Shown here piece by piece: positions 25,696-33,652 of a stretch of 64,000 bases of DNA. Made by a program: the position numbers and the translations under genes. This DNA is from Yinghuangia aomiensis (GTDB lineage Bacteria; Actinomycetota; Actinomycetes; Streptomycetales; Streptomycetaceae), in the NCBI RefSeq assembly GCF_039542225.1, contig NZ_BAABHS010000008.1, forward strand, positions 124,001 to 188,000, read 5' to 3'. Below the pieces are notes generated by a model that saw nothing but the letters and a program-made list of their open reading frames with translations, ran no database searches and was not told the origin of the DNA. The stretch's first letter is position 1. Each line of letters starts with the position of its first letter.

Positions 25696-25711
25696 AACAA
25701 AGTATATGTGC
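25696..25711. promoter_or_regulatory. Putative GntR site upstream of gntR copy 2
   Basis: On the minus strand this reads GCACATATACTTTGTT. It shares CACATATAC with 8655-8663 and TATACTTT with 16724-16730. It lies about 40 bases upstream of the proposed start, consistent with autoregulation. Inferred from motif sharing only. Confidence 0.4.
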
Positions 25712-25779
25712 TGGAAATCAGGCGTCCGGCGGCTCGGCCTGTTGTGCTGCGGCGATATCGCACCGGGGGTGATGGGTCG

Positions 25780-26862
25780 TCAGCCGATGACGGCGACGGG
25801 AGCGTCCCAGGCGTTGCGGTCGACGGTCACCGTGGCGCCGCCGTAGGTCTCCCGTGAGTTGACCTGGTACTGGTGGGCTCGGCGGTGGCCGGTGAACAGG
25901 CCTTGGGCATAGGGGAAGCTGCCGGTGGTGTCCGCGGCGCCGTCGTACTTGGCGTACCAGAGTGCGTCCGGCATGTCGGCGGCCCCCTGCGCGGTCGCCT
26001 TGGCGATGTCCGCGGCGCTGGAGGAGGCGAAGCCGTAGAAGCCCGGCCGGTACGAGCGGGCTTTGACCGCGCGGTTGAAGGACTGGGTGTAGGCGAGCAC
26101 CGCGGCGGCGCAGGAGGAATCGGCGGTGTTGTACGCCTCCATGTCCAGGTAGAGGGTGCTGCCCGGGCGCATGCCCAGGGCCGAGGCCTTGGAGACTGCG
26201 TCGGCGCCGTCCGCGGTGCCGAGGGACACGGCGGTGGCGGCGGTGATCTTCTCGGGGCTGGAACCGGTCTGGCACGGCGGTTGCGCGCCGACGTACAGCG
26301 GGATCAGCTTCCAACCGGAGCTGCTGACCGCGCCGGCCCAGGCGGCGGTCAGCTGCGGCTGGGCGCAGCCGCGGTTCTTGCCGCCGACGTAGACGGCGAT
26401 GGCGCCGTAGGGGGAAGTGCTGCGCCACGCGTTCATGGTGGCGAGCGGGGGCGCGGTGCAGGTGTCGAATGCCAGGCCGGTGAACACGTTCCCGTTCGAG
26501 GTGCCTGCGGGCGCGCCGCCGGGTGCTTCCGGGGCCTTGGGGGCTCCCGGCGCGGCTGACGACGGAGCGGAAGCGGCGGGCGACCCGGCGGCCGACGCCG
26601 AAGGCGACGTGGAAGGCGAGCCGGACGGCGACGGGGATGCGGACACCGTGGCCGATGACGAAGGGGCTCCGGACTCCGACGGCTGAGCGGCCGACGACGC
26701 TGCCCCGCCCGCACCCGCCGGCGCACCCGCACCCGCAGGCGCCGCACCGGACGCGTCGTCCGCCGGCTTCGCGCACGAGCTGAGCGCGAGCCCGCCCACG
26801 AGGATCAGGCAGGCTGCGGACAGCGCGGCACTGCGCGGAGCTTTGACGGGGCCGTTGGTCAC
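25780..26862 (-). CDS. DUF1906 (Rv2525c-like glycoside-hydrolase-like) lipoprotein
   Basis: A 360-residue secreted lipoprotein. The signal peptide ends in the lipobox LALSSC (Cys near residue 30). A Ser/Ala/Pro-rich linker of roughly 90 residues would span the wall. The C-terminal 230 residues are a DUF1906 TIM-barrel domain with GLAFDTCTAPPLATMNAW, YVGGKNRGC, and YLDMEAYNT, where the Asp-x-Glu would be the putative catalytic pair. Rv2525c-like proteins are thought to act on peptidoglycan or other wall glycans. GTG start with GAGGA 4-5 bases upstream. No operon partner. Confidence 0.86.
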   Translation of the reverse strand: MTNGPVKAPRSAALSAACLILVGGLALSSCAKPADDASGAAPAGAGAPAGAGGAASSAAQPSESGAPSSSATVSASPSPSGSPSTSPSASAAGSPAASAPSSAAPGAPKAPEAPGGAPAGTSNGNVFTGLAFDTCTAPPLATMNAWRSTSPYGAIAVYVGGKNRGCAQPQLTAAWAGAVSSSGWKLIPLYVGAQPPCQTGSSPEKITAATAVSLGTADGADAVSKASALGMRPGSTLYLDMEAYNTADSSCAAAVLAYTQSFNRAVKARSYRPGFYGFASSSAADIAKATAQGAADMPDALWYAKYDGAADTTGSFPYAQGLFTGHRRAHQYQVNSRETYGGATVTVDRNAWDAPVAVIG

Positions 26863-27110
26863 GTGTTCCTCACCGGGAAGTTCTACGGAAGCGGAGAGCG
26901 AGCACGGGTATGCATATCACCTGTTGATCTTGTCGCTTCAGTTGCCTCAACTGCCTCGGTCGGCAGGGGAAGGCTTGGCGCTCGGCCGGATCCGATCTCC
27001 GACATGACCGCCGAAGGCTTGGCCCGCGGTGCATTCGAACGAGCCGAACCCGGTGGCGGGGTTCCTGTGCATGTGTGCGCACGGACTGCTTCCCCGCCCG
27101 GTGTTCGCAT

Positions 27111-27785
27111 TCAGTGCGCGAGGCCGCTGATGGCGTCGCCGACGTACTTGGCGCCGAGGACGATCAGCAAGGTGGTCATGATGGCGGCGTTGTGCCGCGT
27201 CATCCACGTCTTCCATCCGGCGAGCACGTGAGCGGATCGGTCGCCGCCGAGGAGGTAGACGCCGAGGGGAGCGAGTGTGCACAGCGAGGCGATGAGCACC
27301 ATGAGGACGGCGGCGACGGTCATGCTCCCGGCCGAGGCGCCGCTGCTCGCGATCGACACGGCGCCGCCGACGGCGAGGACGAGGTTCTTGGGGTTGGCGA
27401 CGGCCAGGGCCGCGGCGAGTCCGGCGGCCTTGAGGGGAGTGAACCGGTCGATGGCGTTCATCCACCCGGGTGGCGCGGGTTCGCTGTCGTCGTCCGGCCG
27501 GTCGCGCCACTGCTTCACGCCGAGCAGCAGGAACAGCAGGCCGAGCGCGAGCTTGAGCCACAGCGTCCAGGTGGCGGGGCCGCCGTCCGAGGCGTCGGCG
27601 CCGGAGCCGACGAGGATCACCACGGTGACCAGAAGGGCCAACGAGGCCACCCAGCTCAGGGTGAACGCGATGCCGTTCGTGCGGCCGCGCGCTGTGGCGA
27701 GCATCAGCACGACGGCGATCAGGGGGAGAGGGCTGATCGCGATGCCTACCGCCGAGGCCAGCATCTGGCCGATGGCGTCACCCAC
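27111..27785 (-). CDS. GAP family (SfLAP-like) integral membrane protein
   Basis: A 224-residue protein with six predicted helices and the LysE-like layout of the GAP/Sap family: helices at about 8-30, 38-60, 70-90, 120-145, 150-172 and 200-220. The motif ANPKNLVLAV in helix 4 is characteristic, as is the early SPLPLIAVVLMLATARGR. Mycobacterial relatives take part in export of glycolipids; a general small-solute or lipid export role is plausible. GTG start without a clear ribosome site. A short broken-looking frame overlaps its 5' end by 8 bases. Confidence 0.8.
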   Translation of the reverse strand: MGDAIGQMLASAVGIAISPLPLIAVVLMLATARGRTNGIAFTLSWVASLALLVTVVILVGSGADASDGGPATWTLWLKLALGLLFLLLGVKQWRDRPDDDSEPAPPGWMNAIDRFTPLKAAGLAAALAVANPKNLVLAVGGAVSIASSGASAGSMTVAAVLMVLIASLCTLAPLGVYLLGGDRSAHVLAGWKTWMTRHNAAIMTTLLIVLGAKYVGDAISGLAH

Positions 27786-27960
27786 GGCGAGGCGAGCGAC
27801 GGGTACGGGTTGTCGGTGACCAGTAGCGAGCGGGTCTGGTGTCGTCGTCGGGCAGCCCGTCGAAGAACACCGGATCGCCCAACGGCGTGGACACCGACTC
27901 CGGCATGGGGATCGCCCGCAGCGTCGATTCCGGGATACCCGGGTCCAGTGCGTCCGACAT
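27778..27960 (-). pseudogene. Possible N-terminal remnant of a DUF1254-like protein
   Basis: A 60-codon frame whose middle (PESVSTPLGDPVFFDGLPDD) resembles the start of DUF1254 proteins, which begin with a strand ending in FDGLP or FRDG. The following residues (RPARYWSPTTRTRRS) do not continue the family, and the frame ends at the next gene's start. It may be a 3'-truncated gene or chance similarity. GGAG lies 11 bases upstream of the ATG. Confidence 0.25.
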
Positions 27961-28307
27961 GGTCAAGCACTCCGATCCGTCGATGCGCGTCCGCCCGGAC
28001 GTCGTCCGCAGGGGCAAAGCGCCTTCGGGCGCGACGGCCGCCCGAGTTCCCGTCGGGAAGCAGGCGGCCGGCCTTCACCACTATTGGACAAAATTGAACA
28101 ATTCGCACATCAAGGCGCATCAAGCGGCCATCCGGGGGTTCGGCCCGAGGTGGGCGGCGCACTCGCCGCGGTGGTCGCCGACGGCCACGGCGCCCTTGAG
28201 TCCGCACGGGGTCTGTGCTTGCCTTCTGATGATCTTGTCACCCAGGGTCACACGTCGTGCTGCTTCGGCTGCGCGAACCGGCCACGCCGAACTCGAGGTG
28301 TCCTCGC
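27961..28307. other. Intergenic region without a recognisable gene
   Basis: No coding frame with normal codon use is seen on either strand. There is an A/T-richer patch around 28082-28110 (TTGGACAAAATTGAACAATT) that could hold a promoter, and a direct repeat GTCAC-CCAGG-GTCAC near 28238. The stretch separates a leftward group from the rightward LLM oxidoreductase. Confidence 0.5.
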
Positions 28308-29252
28308 ATGTCGCAGTCGCTTCCCCGTCCGCAGTTGTCCATGGGCCTGACCACGTTCGCCGCGGCGGATCCGGGCGGTTGGGAGCGGCTGTTCGACCAC
28401 GCGCGCCTGTTCGACCGCGCGGGCGTGGACCGGCTCGTCGTGTCCGACCACGTCGCCTTCGGCGAGAACCTCGAGGCGTACGGCCGACCGGAGACCGGCG
28501 GCGTCCAAGGCGGCAAGCAGCCCACCGGACCGGACGGGTTGTGGCTCGAGCCGCTGACCGTCCTCACCGCGGTCGGCGCGGTGACGTCGCGCGTCCGCTT
28601 GGGCACGAACATCCTGCAGGCGGCGCTGCGCCGCCCGGCGGTCCTGGCCAAGACGGCGTCGACGCTGGATGTGTTGTCCGGCGGGCGCCTCGACCTCGGC
28701 GTCGGTGTCGGCTGGCAGCGCGAGGAGTACGAGGCGGCCGGTCTGTCGTTCGAGGGCCGCGGGCGTCTGCTCGACCAGACCCTGGAGGTGCTGCGGACGT
28801 TGTGGCGCGAGCAGCGGGCGTCCTACGACGGTGACGGACTGCGGTTCGAGAACATCCACCAGATGCCCAAGCCCGTGCAGCCGGGGGGAGTGCCGATCTG
28901 GGTCAGCGGCACGGTCAACCGCAACGTCGCGCGGCGCCTCGCCCGGTTCGGCAGCGGCTGGATTCCGTGGGGCCCCGCCGCCGCCGACCCGCGGGCGGGC
29001 ATCGCGGCGATGCGCGAAGCCGTCGCCGCCGAGGGCCGGACCGAGTGGGACATCCAGGTCGTCGGCACCTTGCGGGCAGCACGGAACGACAACGGCGAAC
29101 CGGACGTCAAGGCCACGCTGGAGCGGGTGCCGGACCTGGTCGAGGCGGGCGTCACCGACGTGCGCGTCACGTGGCCCATCCCCGACGACATCGACGCCGC
29201 CGAAGAGAGCGTGACGGCACTCGTCCAAGGCTTCCGCGCCATCACGCGGTGA
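28308..29252 (+). CDS. LLM class F420-dependent oxidoreductase
   Basis: A 314-residue luciferase-like monooxygenase-fold protein. The N-terminal strand-helix (LDRLVV-type, here RAGVDRLVVSDHVAFGEN), the PLTVLTAVGAVTSRVRLGTN block and the LDVLSGGRLDLGVGVGWQRE loop match actinobacterial members that use coenzyme F420 instead of FMN. The substrate is not predictable. The ATG is 8-9 bases after GAGGTG. The gene ends 7 bases before the end of the leftward deacetylase remnant, so it is intact but sits against a deletion scar. Confidence 0.86.
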   Translation: MSQSLPRPQLSMGLTTFAAADPGGWERLFDHARLFDRAGVDRLVVSDHVAFGENLEAYGRPETGGVQGGKQPTGPDGLWLEPLTVLTAVGAVTSRVRLGTNILQAALRRPAVLAKTASTLDVLSGGRLDLGVGVGWQREEYEAAGLSFEGRGRLLDQTLEVLRTLWREQRASYDGDGLRFENIHQMPKPVQPGGVPIWVSGTVNRNVARRLARFGSGWIPWGPAAADPRAGIAAMREAVAAEGRTEWDIQVVGTLRAARNDNGEPDVKATLERVPDLVEAGVTDVRVTWPIPDDIDAAEESVTALVQGFRAITR

Positions 29253-29259
29253 CGACGGT

Positions 29260-29584
29260 CAGGCGTCGGCCCCGGGCGGTTCCGGGCGGGTGATCGAGCG
29301 AGGAACGAGACCGAGGCCGCGGACGTGCTCCGCGATCTCGCCCAGGGAGGGTGCCCCGGACATCCGTCGCTCCGACGGCGCCGCGGACGAGTTCCTCCAG
29401 CACCGCGGCCCGGGCCGGTCTGCCGGAGAGGAACGGATGGTTCGTGAGGACGAAGCAGCCGCCGGCGGCCCGCAGCGCCTCGAACTCGTCCGACCGCATC
29501 TCCAGTGCCTTGCGCGGGCTCTCGATCAAGCCGCTGCCGGACAGGTCGTGGATGTAGCAGTACTGCTCCCAGTCATCGAAGCCC
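29260..29584 (-). pseudogene. 3' remnant of a polysaccharide deacetylase gene
   Basis: The minus strand encodes the conserved C-terminal part of actinobacterial polysaccharide deacetylases of the allantoinase-like group: FDDWEQYCYIHDLSGSGLIE, then GGCFVLTNHPFLSGRPARAA. The ending SLGEIAEHVRGLGLVPRSIT is in another frame, so a frameshift lies near 29355-29360. The NodB catalytic part is missing: the reading breaks exactly at the 20-bp hairpin at 29581. The gene is therefore 5'-truncated and frameshifted. Confidence 0.7.
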
Positions 29585-29625
29585 GAAGGGTCGGGATCTC
29601 CACGAGAGATCCCGACCCTTCGGGC
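29581..29625. repeat. 20-bp perfect inverted repeat at a deletion junction
   Basis: GCCCGAAGGGTCGGGATCTC (29581-29600), a CACGA loop, then its exact complement (29606-29625). It sits precisely where the leftward deacetylase remnant and the rightward PucR remnant meet. It may be a captured terminator, the footprint of an excised element, or a product of the rearrangement. A hairpin of this strength would also block read-through. Confidence 0.75.
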
Positions 29626-29928
29626 CCGCGCCCGTCGACCGCGAGCTCGTAGGGCGCCCTCGTCGACCGCGTGATCGGCCCGGTCATCGCGTACGACCGC
29701 GAGCACGGCACCGAACTGGTCCGAACCCTGTCCGTGTACCTGCGGCAGCGCCGCTCCTGGCAGCGCACGTCCGACGCGCTGAAGGTGCACAAGCAGACCG
29801 TCGTCTACCGCATGCAGCGCGTGGAACAACTCACCGGCCTCACCCTCGCCGAGACCGCACACCTGGCCGAACTGTGGACGGCTGTCCAGGCGTACGACAT
29901 CCTCCGCGAGATCGGCCCACAGGACTGA
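29626..29928 (+). pseudogene. 3' remnant of a PucR-family regulator gene
   Basis: The plus strand encodes the C-terminal helix-turn-helix of PucR/CdaR-type regulators: LVDRVIGPVIAYDREHGTEL, then RSWQRTSDALKVHKQTVVYR and LTLAETAHLAELWTAVQAYD. An in-frame TAG at 29650 lies just upstream and the N-terminal sensor domain is absent. A GTG at 29671 could start an 85-residue fragment that keeps the DNA-binding part, so residual function is possible. PucR regulators often neighbour purine/allantoin genes, which fits the deacetylase remnant. Confidence 0.7.
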
Positions 29929-30285
29929 AAGCGGGCCGCCGACCTCGTCGCCGGCGCGTGGTGGGCGCGGGGTGTTCGAGGGCGCCGTCCGCCGCTGACC
30001 ACGCGGCCGGGACGGGTCTGGGCCGCAGGCGGTTCGACCGTTGGATCGACAAGGCAATCGGCCTCCCCGTCTCCGGGACGGTCACCGGCTGGACCGGGCC
30101 CGCACGCGAACTGCAAGCCCCGCACGACACCGTTGCCTACCTTGCCCCGCATGTCCCCTGCTGCGACCCGACCGGCGACACGCACCGGCGGCGGCTGCGC
30201 CTGGACTTGGCGGACCGTCACGGGAATGGCGTTGATGTAGACGGCGGCTCGATGCGACTCGGCGGGCGCCCCCTCGGTATTGACG
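29929..30285. other. Intergenic stretch with a possible gene fragment on the plus strand
   Basis: After the PucR remnant, a plus-strand frame ends in TAA at 30290. It encodes RRRFDRWIDKAIGLPVSGTV followed by DTVAYLAPHVPCCDPTGDTH, with chromosome-like codon use but no start codon that gives a sensible N-terminus and no family I recognise. It could be a further decayed gene in this scarred region. Nothing else is visible. Confidence 0.35.
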
Positions 30286-30335
30286 GCTAAGGCCATTAGC
30301 TTTACGCTCGACACCATCAAGCTAATGATCTTAGC
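30286..30335. promoter_or_regulatory. Two GCTAA-N5-TTAGC palindromes, 35 bases apart
   Basis: GCTAA-GGCCA-TTAGC (30286-30300) and GCTAA-TGATC-TTAGC (30321-30335) repeat the same palindrome at a 35-bp period, about 75-120 bases upstream of the membrane protein gene. The outer combination ATTAGCTT...AAGCTAAT is also a perfect 8-bp inverted repeat. The pattern resembles MarR-type operators. The same CTTAGC half site recurs upstream of the phosphotransferase at 53434-53468. Confidence 0.6.
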
Positions 30336-30407
30336 CAAACAGCTTTTGTGGTGAGCCGCGGTGATCGCTTCGCCCACCGCATCCGCACATAGCCAGAGGA
30401 GTTCCTC

Positions 30408-31028
30408 GTGACCGCCATTGCCGCCCCTCGTTCGGCCGCTGTCTCGTTCCGCCACCGCGGCGCCGCCGGAGGCTACCTGCACGCCGGGGCGTGGGCCGCA
30501 GGGCTTTCGATCGGCTGGGGCGTCCTGCCCGAAGCCGGAGACGGCACCTCCGACATCGCCGCGAAGTACGCGGCACACCAGGGCGCGGCCATCGCACAAT
30601 CCGGCCTGGTGCACGGCCTGGCCGCCGTGGCCGTCGCGCTGGTCGCCGTTGCGCTGGTCGGCGCCGGACGCCGCCTGGCGGGCTGCGCGGCCTTCGCCGC
30701 GTCCGGGCTGGCCTTGGGGCAACTGGTCCTCGAGCAAGTCGCCGTCCACAGCTCGGCCGACACCGCGACCGCAGCCTTGTTCAACACCGCACAGCGCGTC
30801 GACGGCCTGAAGATGCTGCTCTTCGCCGTGGCGGCCGTCGCCGTCGGGCGGGCCGCGACCGGGCGCTGGGCACGGCTGTTGAGCTACACGACCGCGGCCG
30901 CCATCGCCGTCTCCGGGGCGGGCTATCTCGCCGGTGCCGCACCGTTGCGCGCCGCCGCGATGCTGTCCCTTCCGCTGCTCCTGGTGTGGATGATCGCGGC
31001 GGGACGCAGCACCGGACGGGACGCCTGA
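30408..31028 (+). CDS. Integral membrane protein, six-helix, function unknown
   Basis: A 206-residue hydrophobic protein with about six helices and short loops. The N-terminal YLHAGAWAAGLSIGWGVLPE precedes an extracellular Asp/Thr-rich loop. LVHGLAAVAVALVAVALVGA and KMLLFAVAAVAVGRAA are typical helices. It loosely resembles DUF4386-type actinobacterial membrane proteins, but I cannot confirm a family. The GTG has GAGGAG 6 bases upstream. Expression is probably controlled by the double palindrome upstream. The cupin gene follows 44 bases later on the same strand. Confidence 0.7.
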   Translation: MTAIAAPRSAAVSFRHRGAAGGYLHAGAWAAGLSIGWGVLPEAGDGTSDIAAKYAAHQGAAIAQSGLVHGLAAVAVALVAVALVGAGRRLAGCAAFAASGLALGQLVLEQVAVHSSADTATAALFNTAQRVDGLKMLLFAVAAVAVGRAATGRWARLLSYTTAAAIAVSGAGYLAGAAPLRAAAMLSLPLLLVWMIAAGRSTGRDA

Positions 31029-31072
31029 CGACGTCCGGACCGCCGTACGGCGGCTCTGGCATGATCGCCGCC

Positions 31073-31396
31073 ATGAAGGTCATCGAATCCGGCACCTTCG
31101 CGCCCGCCGTGGACGGTTCCGCCGAGTATGTCGAGCACGTACGGGTTCCGGCACTGAGCTTCGGGACGTACTCGATCCCCGCCGGACAACCCGACGACCA
31201 GGTGCCGCACGCCGAGGACGAGGTCTACGCGGTGGTGAGCGGCAGAGGACGGTTCACCTCCGGCGGCACCACGGTCGAAGTCGGCCCCGGAGTCTCGCTT
31301 TTCGTACCCAAGGGCGAGGAACACCGTTTCCACGACGTCACCGAGGACCTGACCGTCCTGGTCTTCTTCGCGCCCCCGTACAGCGGACGCGGCTGA
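31073..31396 (+). CDS. Small cupin-domain protein
   Basis: A 107-residue single-domain cupin. Motif 1 reads DDQVPHAEDEVYAVVSGRGR, with one His and two acidic residues as metal ligands. Motif 2 reads VPKGEEHRFHD with the second His set. Such proteins are metal-dependent isomerases, dioxygenases or simple binding proteins; no substrate can be named. An alternative ATG lies 12 bases upstream; neither has a strong ribosome site. It probably shares a transcript with the membrane protein upstream. Confidence 0.78.
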   Translation: MKVIESGTFAPAVDGSAEYVEHVRVPALSFGTYSIPAGQPDDQVPHAEDEVYAVVSGRGRFTSGGTTVEVGPGVSLFVPKGEEHRFHDVTEDLTVLVFFAPPYSGRG

Positions 31397-31475
31397 CCCG
31401 CCCGGCCGGAAGCCGCGAATGCGCTGCCGAGATCCGGCTCCGTCCGAGACACCGTCGCGGCGTGCCGTGCCGCAC

Positions 31476-33410
31476 TCACGAAGTCTCTTCGTCCGACCCG
31501 TCCGACCCGTCCGACCCGTCCGACCCGACGAGCCGCGGGCCCGCGCGACCGCCGCGCTCGGTGGGGTGCGCGGGATCCCCGCGGCGCCGTGCGCTCCAGC
31601 GTGTTCCGGTTGCCCACGCTTGTTCGAGGGGAGCGAAGATGGCTCCGCTTGCGGGGACGATGCCGTCGGTGCCGAGGTCGCGGTCGAGCCGGCCGGCCGT
31701 CAGAATCCGCACGAGCCCCGGTTCCGCGCCGGCGATGATCAGCTTGCCGCCCTGCCGGTCCAGATCGCGGACGTAGCGCTGCAGGAGTTTGACCATGGTG
31801 GAGGACGGGATGTCCGGCACTCCGCGCACGACCAGGACGAGGACCGCGTCCCGCGCCCCGGCGACTTCGGGCAACGCCGCGTCGAGCTGCGGGAGTTCGG
31901 CGAAGAAGCTGACGCCTTCGTAGTACAGCACGGTGACCTCGCCCGGCGGCAGCCGTTCCGGGACTTCCGCGGTCCGCCAGTGGCCCGTGTCGTCGCGGAC
32001 GAGGCCGACGAGGCGCGCGCGGCGGGCGGCCTGGGCACAGTACAGCAGAAGCGAGAGGACGGCCCCGAGGACGATCGCGCGCTGGAGAGGGAGCTGGGTG
32101 GTGGCGAGGAAGGTCGCCGCCATGGCGCCGGTCGACATCCACGAGGTCCGCACGACGAGGCGGATGTCGCGGCGCTTGCCCCAGATCAGTTCGCCGCCGA
32201 CGACCAGAATGAGGCCGCCGATGACCGGCATCGGGATGTGCTCGGCCAGCGGTGCGCAGACCAGGAGGACGACGGCCAGCAGGACACCGGAGAAGACGCC
32301 CGCCCATCGGGTCCGGGCGCCCGCGCCGACCGCGACACCGGTGCGGGAGAGGGACCCTCCGGACGGCAGGGACTGGACGAAGCCGCCGGTGACGTTGGCG
32401 AGCCCCTGGGCGGCGAAGTCGCCGTTGACCGACGAGCGCGAACCGTCGGGGTTCGGGACGGAGGGCCCGATGCCGGCTGCCTGGGCGAGACCGACCAAGG
32501 CGACGGCGACCGCGCCGCCGAGCAGCTTGGGGACGGCGGAGAGGTCGGGGGCGGAGAATCCGGGCAGCGATGAGGGGATGCGGGAGATGTCGGCGACGAG
32601 TTCGACGTCCGTACCGAGTAGGGCGACCGCCGCACTCCCCACCACCATGGCGATCAGCAGGGCCACCGGCTCCAACCGGCGCACGCGGCGGCTCACGGCC
32701 CAGACGGCGACCGTCGCACAGGCGACGAGGGTGGGGGCGAGCTGCCAGTCGGCGATATGGGCGACCCAGGCGCCGAGTTGGTAGAGCTTGTTGTGTCCTT
32801 CCGGCTGGTAGCCGGTGGCGTCCTCGAGTACGCCGGTGATGATCTGCAGGGCGATGCCGGTGGAAAAGCCGGTCATGACGGCGTTGGACACGAAGCTCAT
32901 CACCGCGCCGAGCCGCAGGGCGGCCATGAGCAGCATGACCACGCCGACCATGAGGGTCAGCGTGGCCACGTTCCCGGCGTCCTTCGGGTCGAGCCCCGCG
33001 TCGGACATGGCACTCTGCGAAGTCAGGGCGATGGCACTGGTCAGAGTGGTGACCATGAGGACGGAGCGGGCGGCCAGTGAGCCGACGATCGCGGGAACGA
33101 TCCCCGCGTACAGGCCCGCGACCGGATTGAATCCGGCGATCGACGCGTACGCCATGCCTTCCGGGATCGAGAACAGGCCGGTCACCAGGCCGGAACTCGC
33201 GTCGGACGCCGTCGGCCGCCCCGGTCGTGGCAGAACCCTGCGCAGGGCCGAGGCCCGCTGCCCGTTCGTCAACCGCCGTACCCCTGTTCTGCCGACGACT
33301 TCAACGCGTTGGCGGCCGGAGCCCCGCCCGAGCGCGGCGGGAGTCGTGCCCTTTCGGTCCCGAGGTGATACGGCCTGGCGTGTCGGTGTCCCGGGCCCCG
33401 GATGGCGCAC
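31476..33410 (-). CDS. SulP family anion transporter with STAS domain
   Basis: About 644 residues. The SulP core is recognisable by LVTGLFSIPEGMAYASIAGF, NPVAGLYAGIVPAIVGSLAA and a dozen hydrophobic helices, followed by a cytosolic STAS domain (VTVLYYEGVSFFAELPQLDA onwards). It would import sulfate, bicarbonate or a related anion. The start is unresolved: this GTG, an upstream GTG, or a TTG at 33272 are possible, and the first 45-50 residues are Arg/Pro-rich and not conserved. The C-terminus ends in four Gly-Ser-Asp units encoded by a 9-bp tandem repeat. It is divergent from the kinase gene. Confidence 0.85.
   Translation of the reverse strand: MRHPGPGTPTRQAVSPRDRKGTTPAALGRGSGRQRVEVVGRTGVRRLTNGQRASALRRVLPRPGRPTASDASSGLVTGLFSIPEGMAYASIAGFNPVAGLYAGIVPAIVGSLAARSVLMVTTLTSAIALTSQSAMSDAGLDPKDAGNVATLTLMVGVVMLLMAALRLGAVMSFVSNAVMTGFSTGIALQIITGVLEDATGYQPEGHNKLYQLGAWVAHIADWQLAPTLVACATVAVWAVSRRVRRLEPVALLIAMVVGSAAVALLGTDVELVADISRIPSSLPGFSAPDLSAVPKLLGGAVAVALVGLAQAAGIGPSVPNPDGSRSSVNGDFAAQGLANVTGGFVQSLPSGGSLSRTGVAVGAGARTRWAGVFSGVLLAVVLLVCAPLAEHIPMPVIGGLILVVGGELIWGKRRDIRLVVRTSWMSTGAMAATFLATTQLPLQRAIVLGAVLSLLLYCAQAARRARLVGLVRDDTGHWRTAEVPERLPPGEVTVLYYEGVSFFAELPQLDAALPEVAGARDAVLVLVVRGVPDIPSSTMVKLLQRYVRDLDRQGGKLIIAGAEPGLVRILTAGRLDRDLGTDGIVPASGAIFAPLEQAWATGTRWSARRRGDPAHPTERGGRAGPRLVGSDGSDGSDGSDEETS
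31491..31526. repeat. Four tandem copies of a 9-bp unit in the SulP 3' end
   Basis: GTCCGACCC is repeated four times without error and encodes Gly-Ser-Asp repeats at the SulP C-terminus on the minus strand. Unit number may vary between strains. Confidence 0.85.
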
Positions 33411-33448
33411 GCAGACCCGGGCCCCCGAATGCACAAAAACACATATGA

Positions 33449-33462
33449 CCGGCAATTGCCGG
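33449..33462. promoter_or_regulatory. Palindrome in the SulP/kinase divergent region
   Basis: CCGGCAATTGCCGG is a perfect 14-bp palindrome next to an A-rich stretch (CACAAAAACACATATG), about 200 bases upstream of the kinase start and close to the SulP start. It could be an operator for either gene; no regulator lies nearby. Confidence 0.35.
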
Positions 33463-33652
33463 AATCTGCGCGCGTGGCGCCGGGTGTGTCGAACGCGGCA
33501 GCACCACACCCGGGCCCGCCCCGCCGGTCATGGCCCGTCTGGTGACGCGGGGCCGATGGCCCTTGGCCGTGCGTCGTGGTCCGCATTACTCCACGTGCGG
33601 AGACGGGTGCGGTCTACGCTTTCCCAGCGGCGGCGAGCGTGGGGGAGGCGAC

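Noticed and set aside
31491..31526. Short tandem repeats considered as a CRISPR-like array
   Set aside because: Units are 9 bp with no spacers and lie in a coding frame; no cas genes are present. The same holds for the 11-bp units at 54515.
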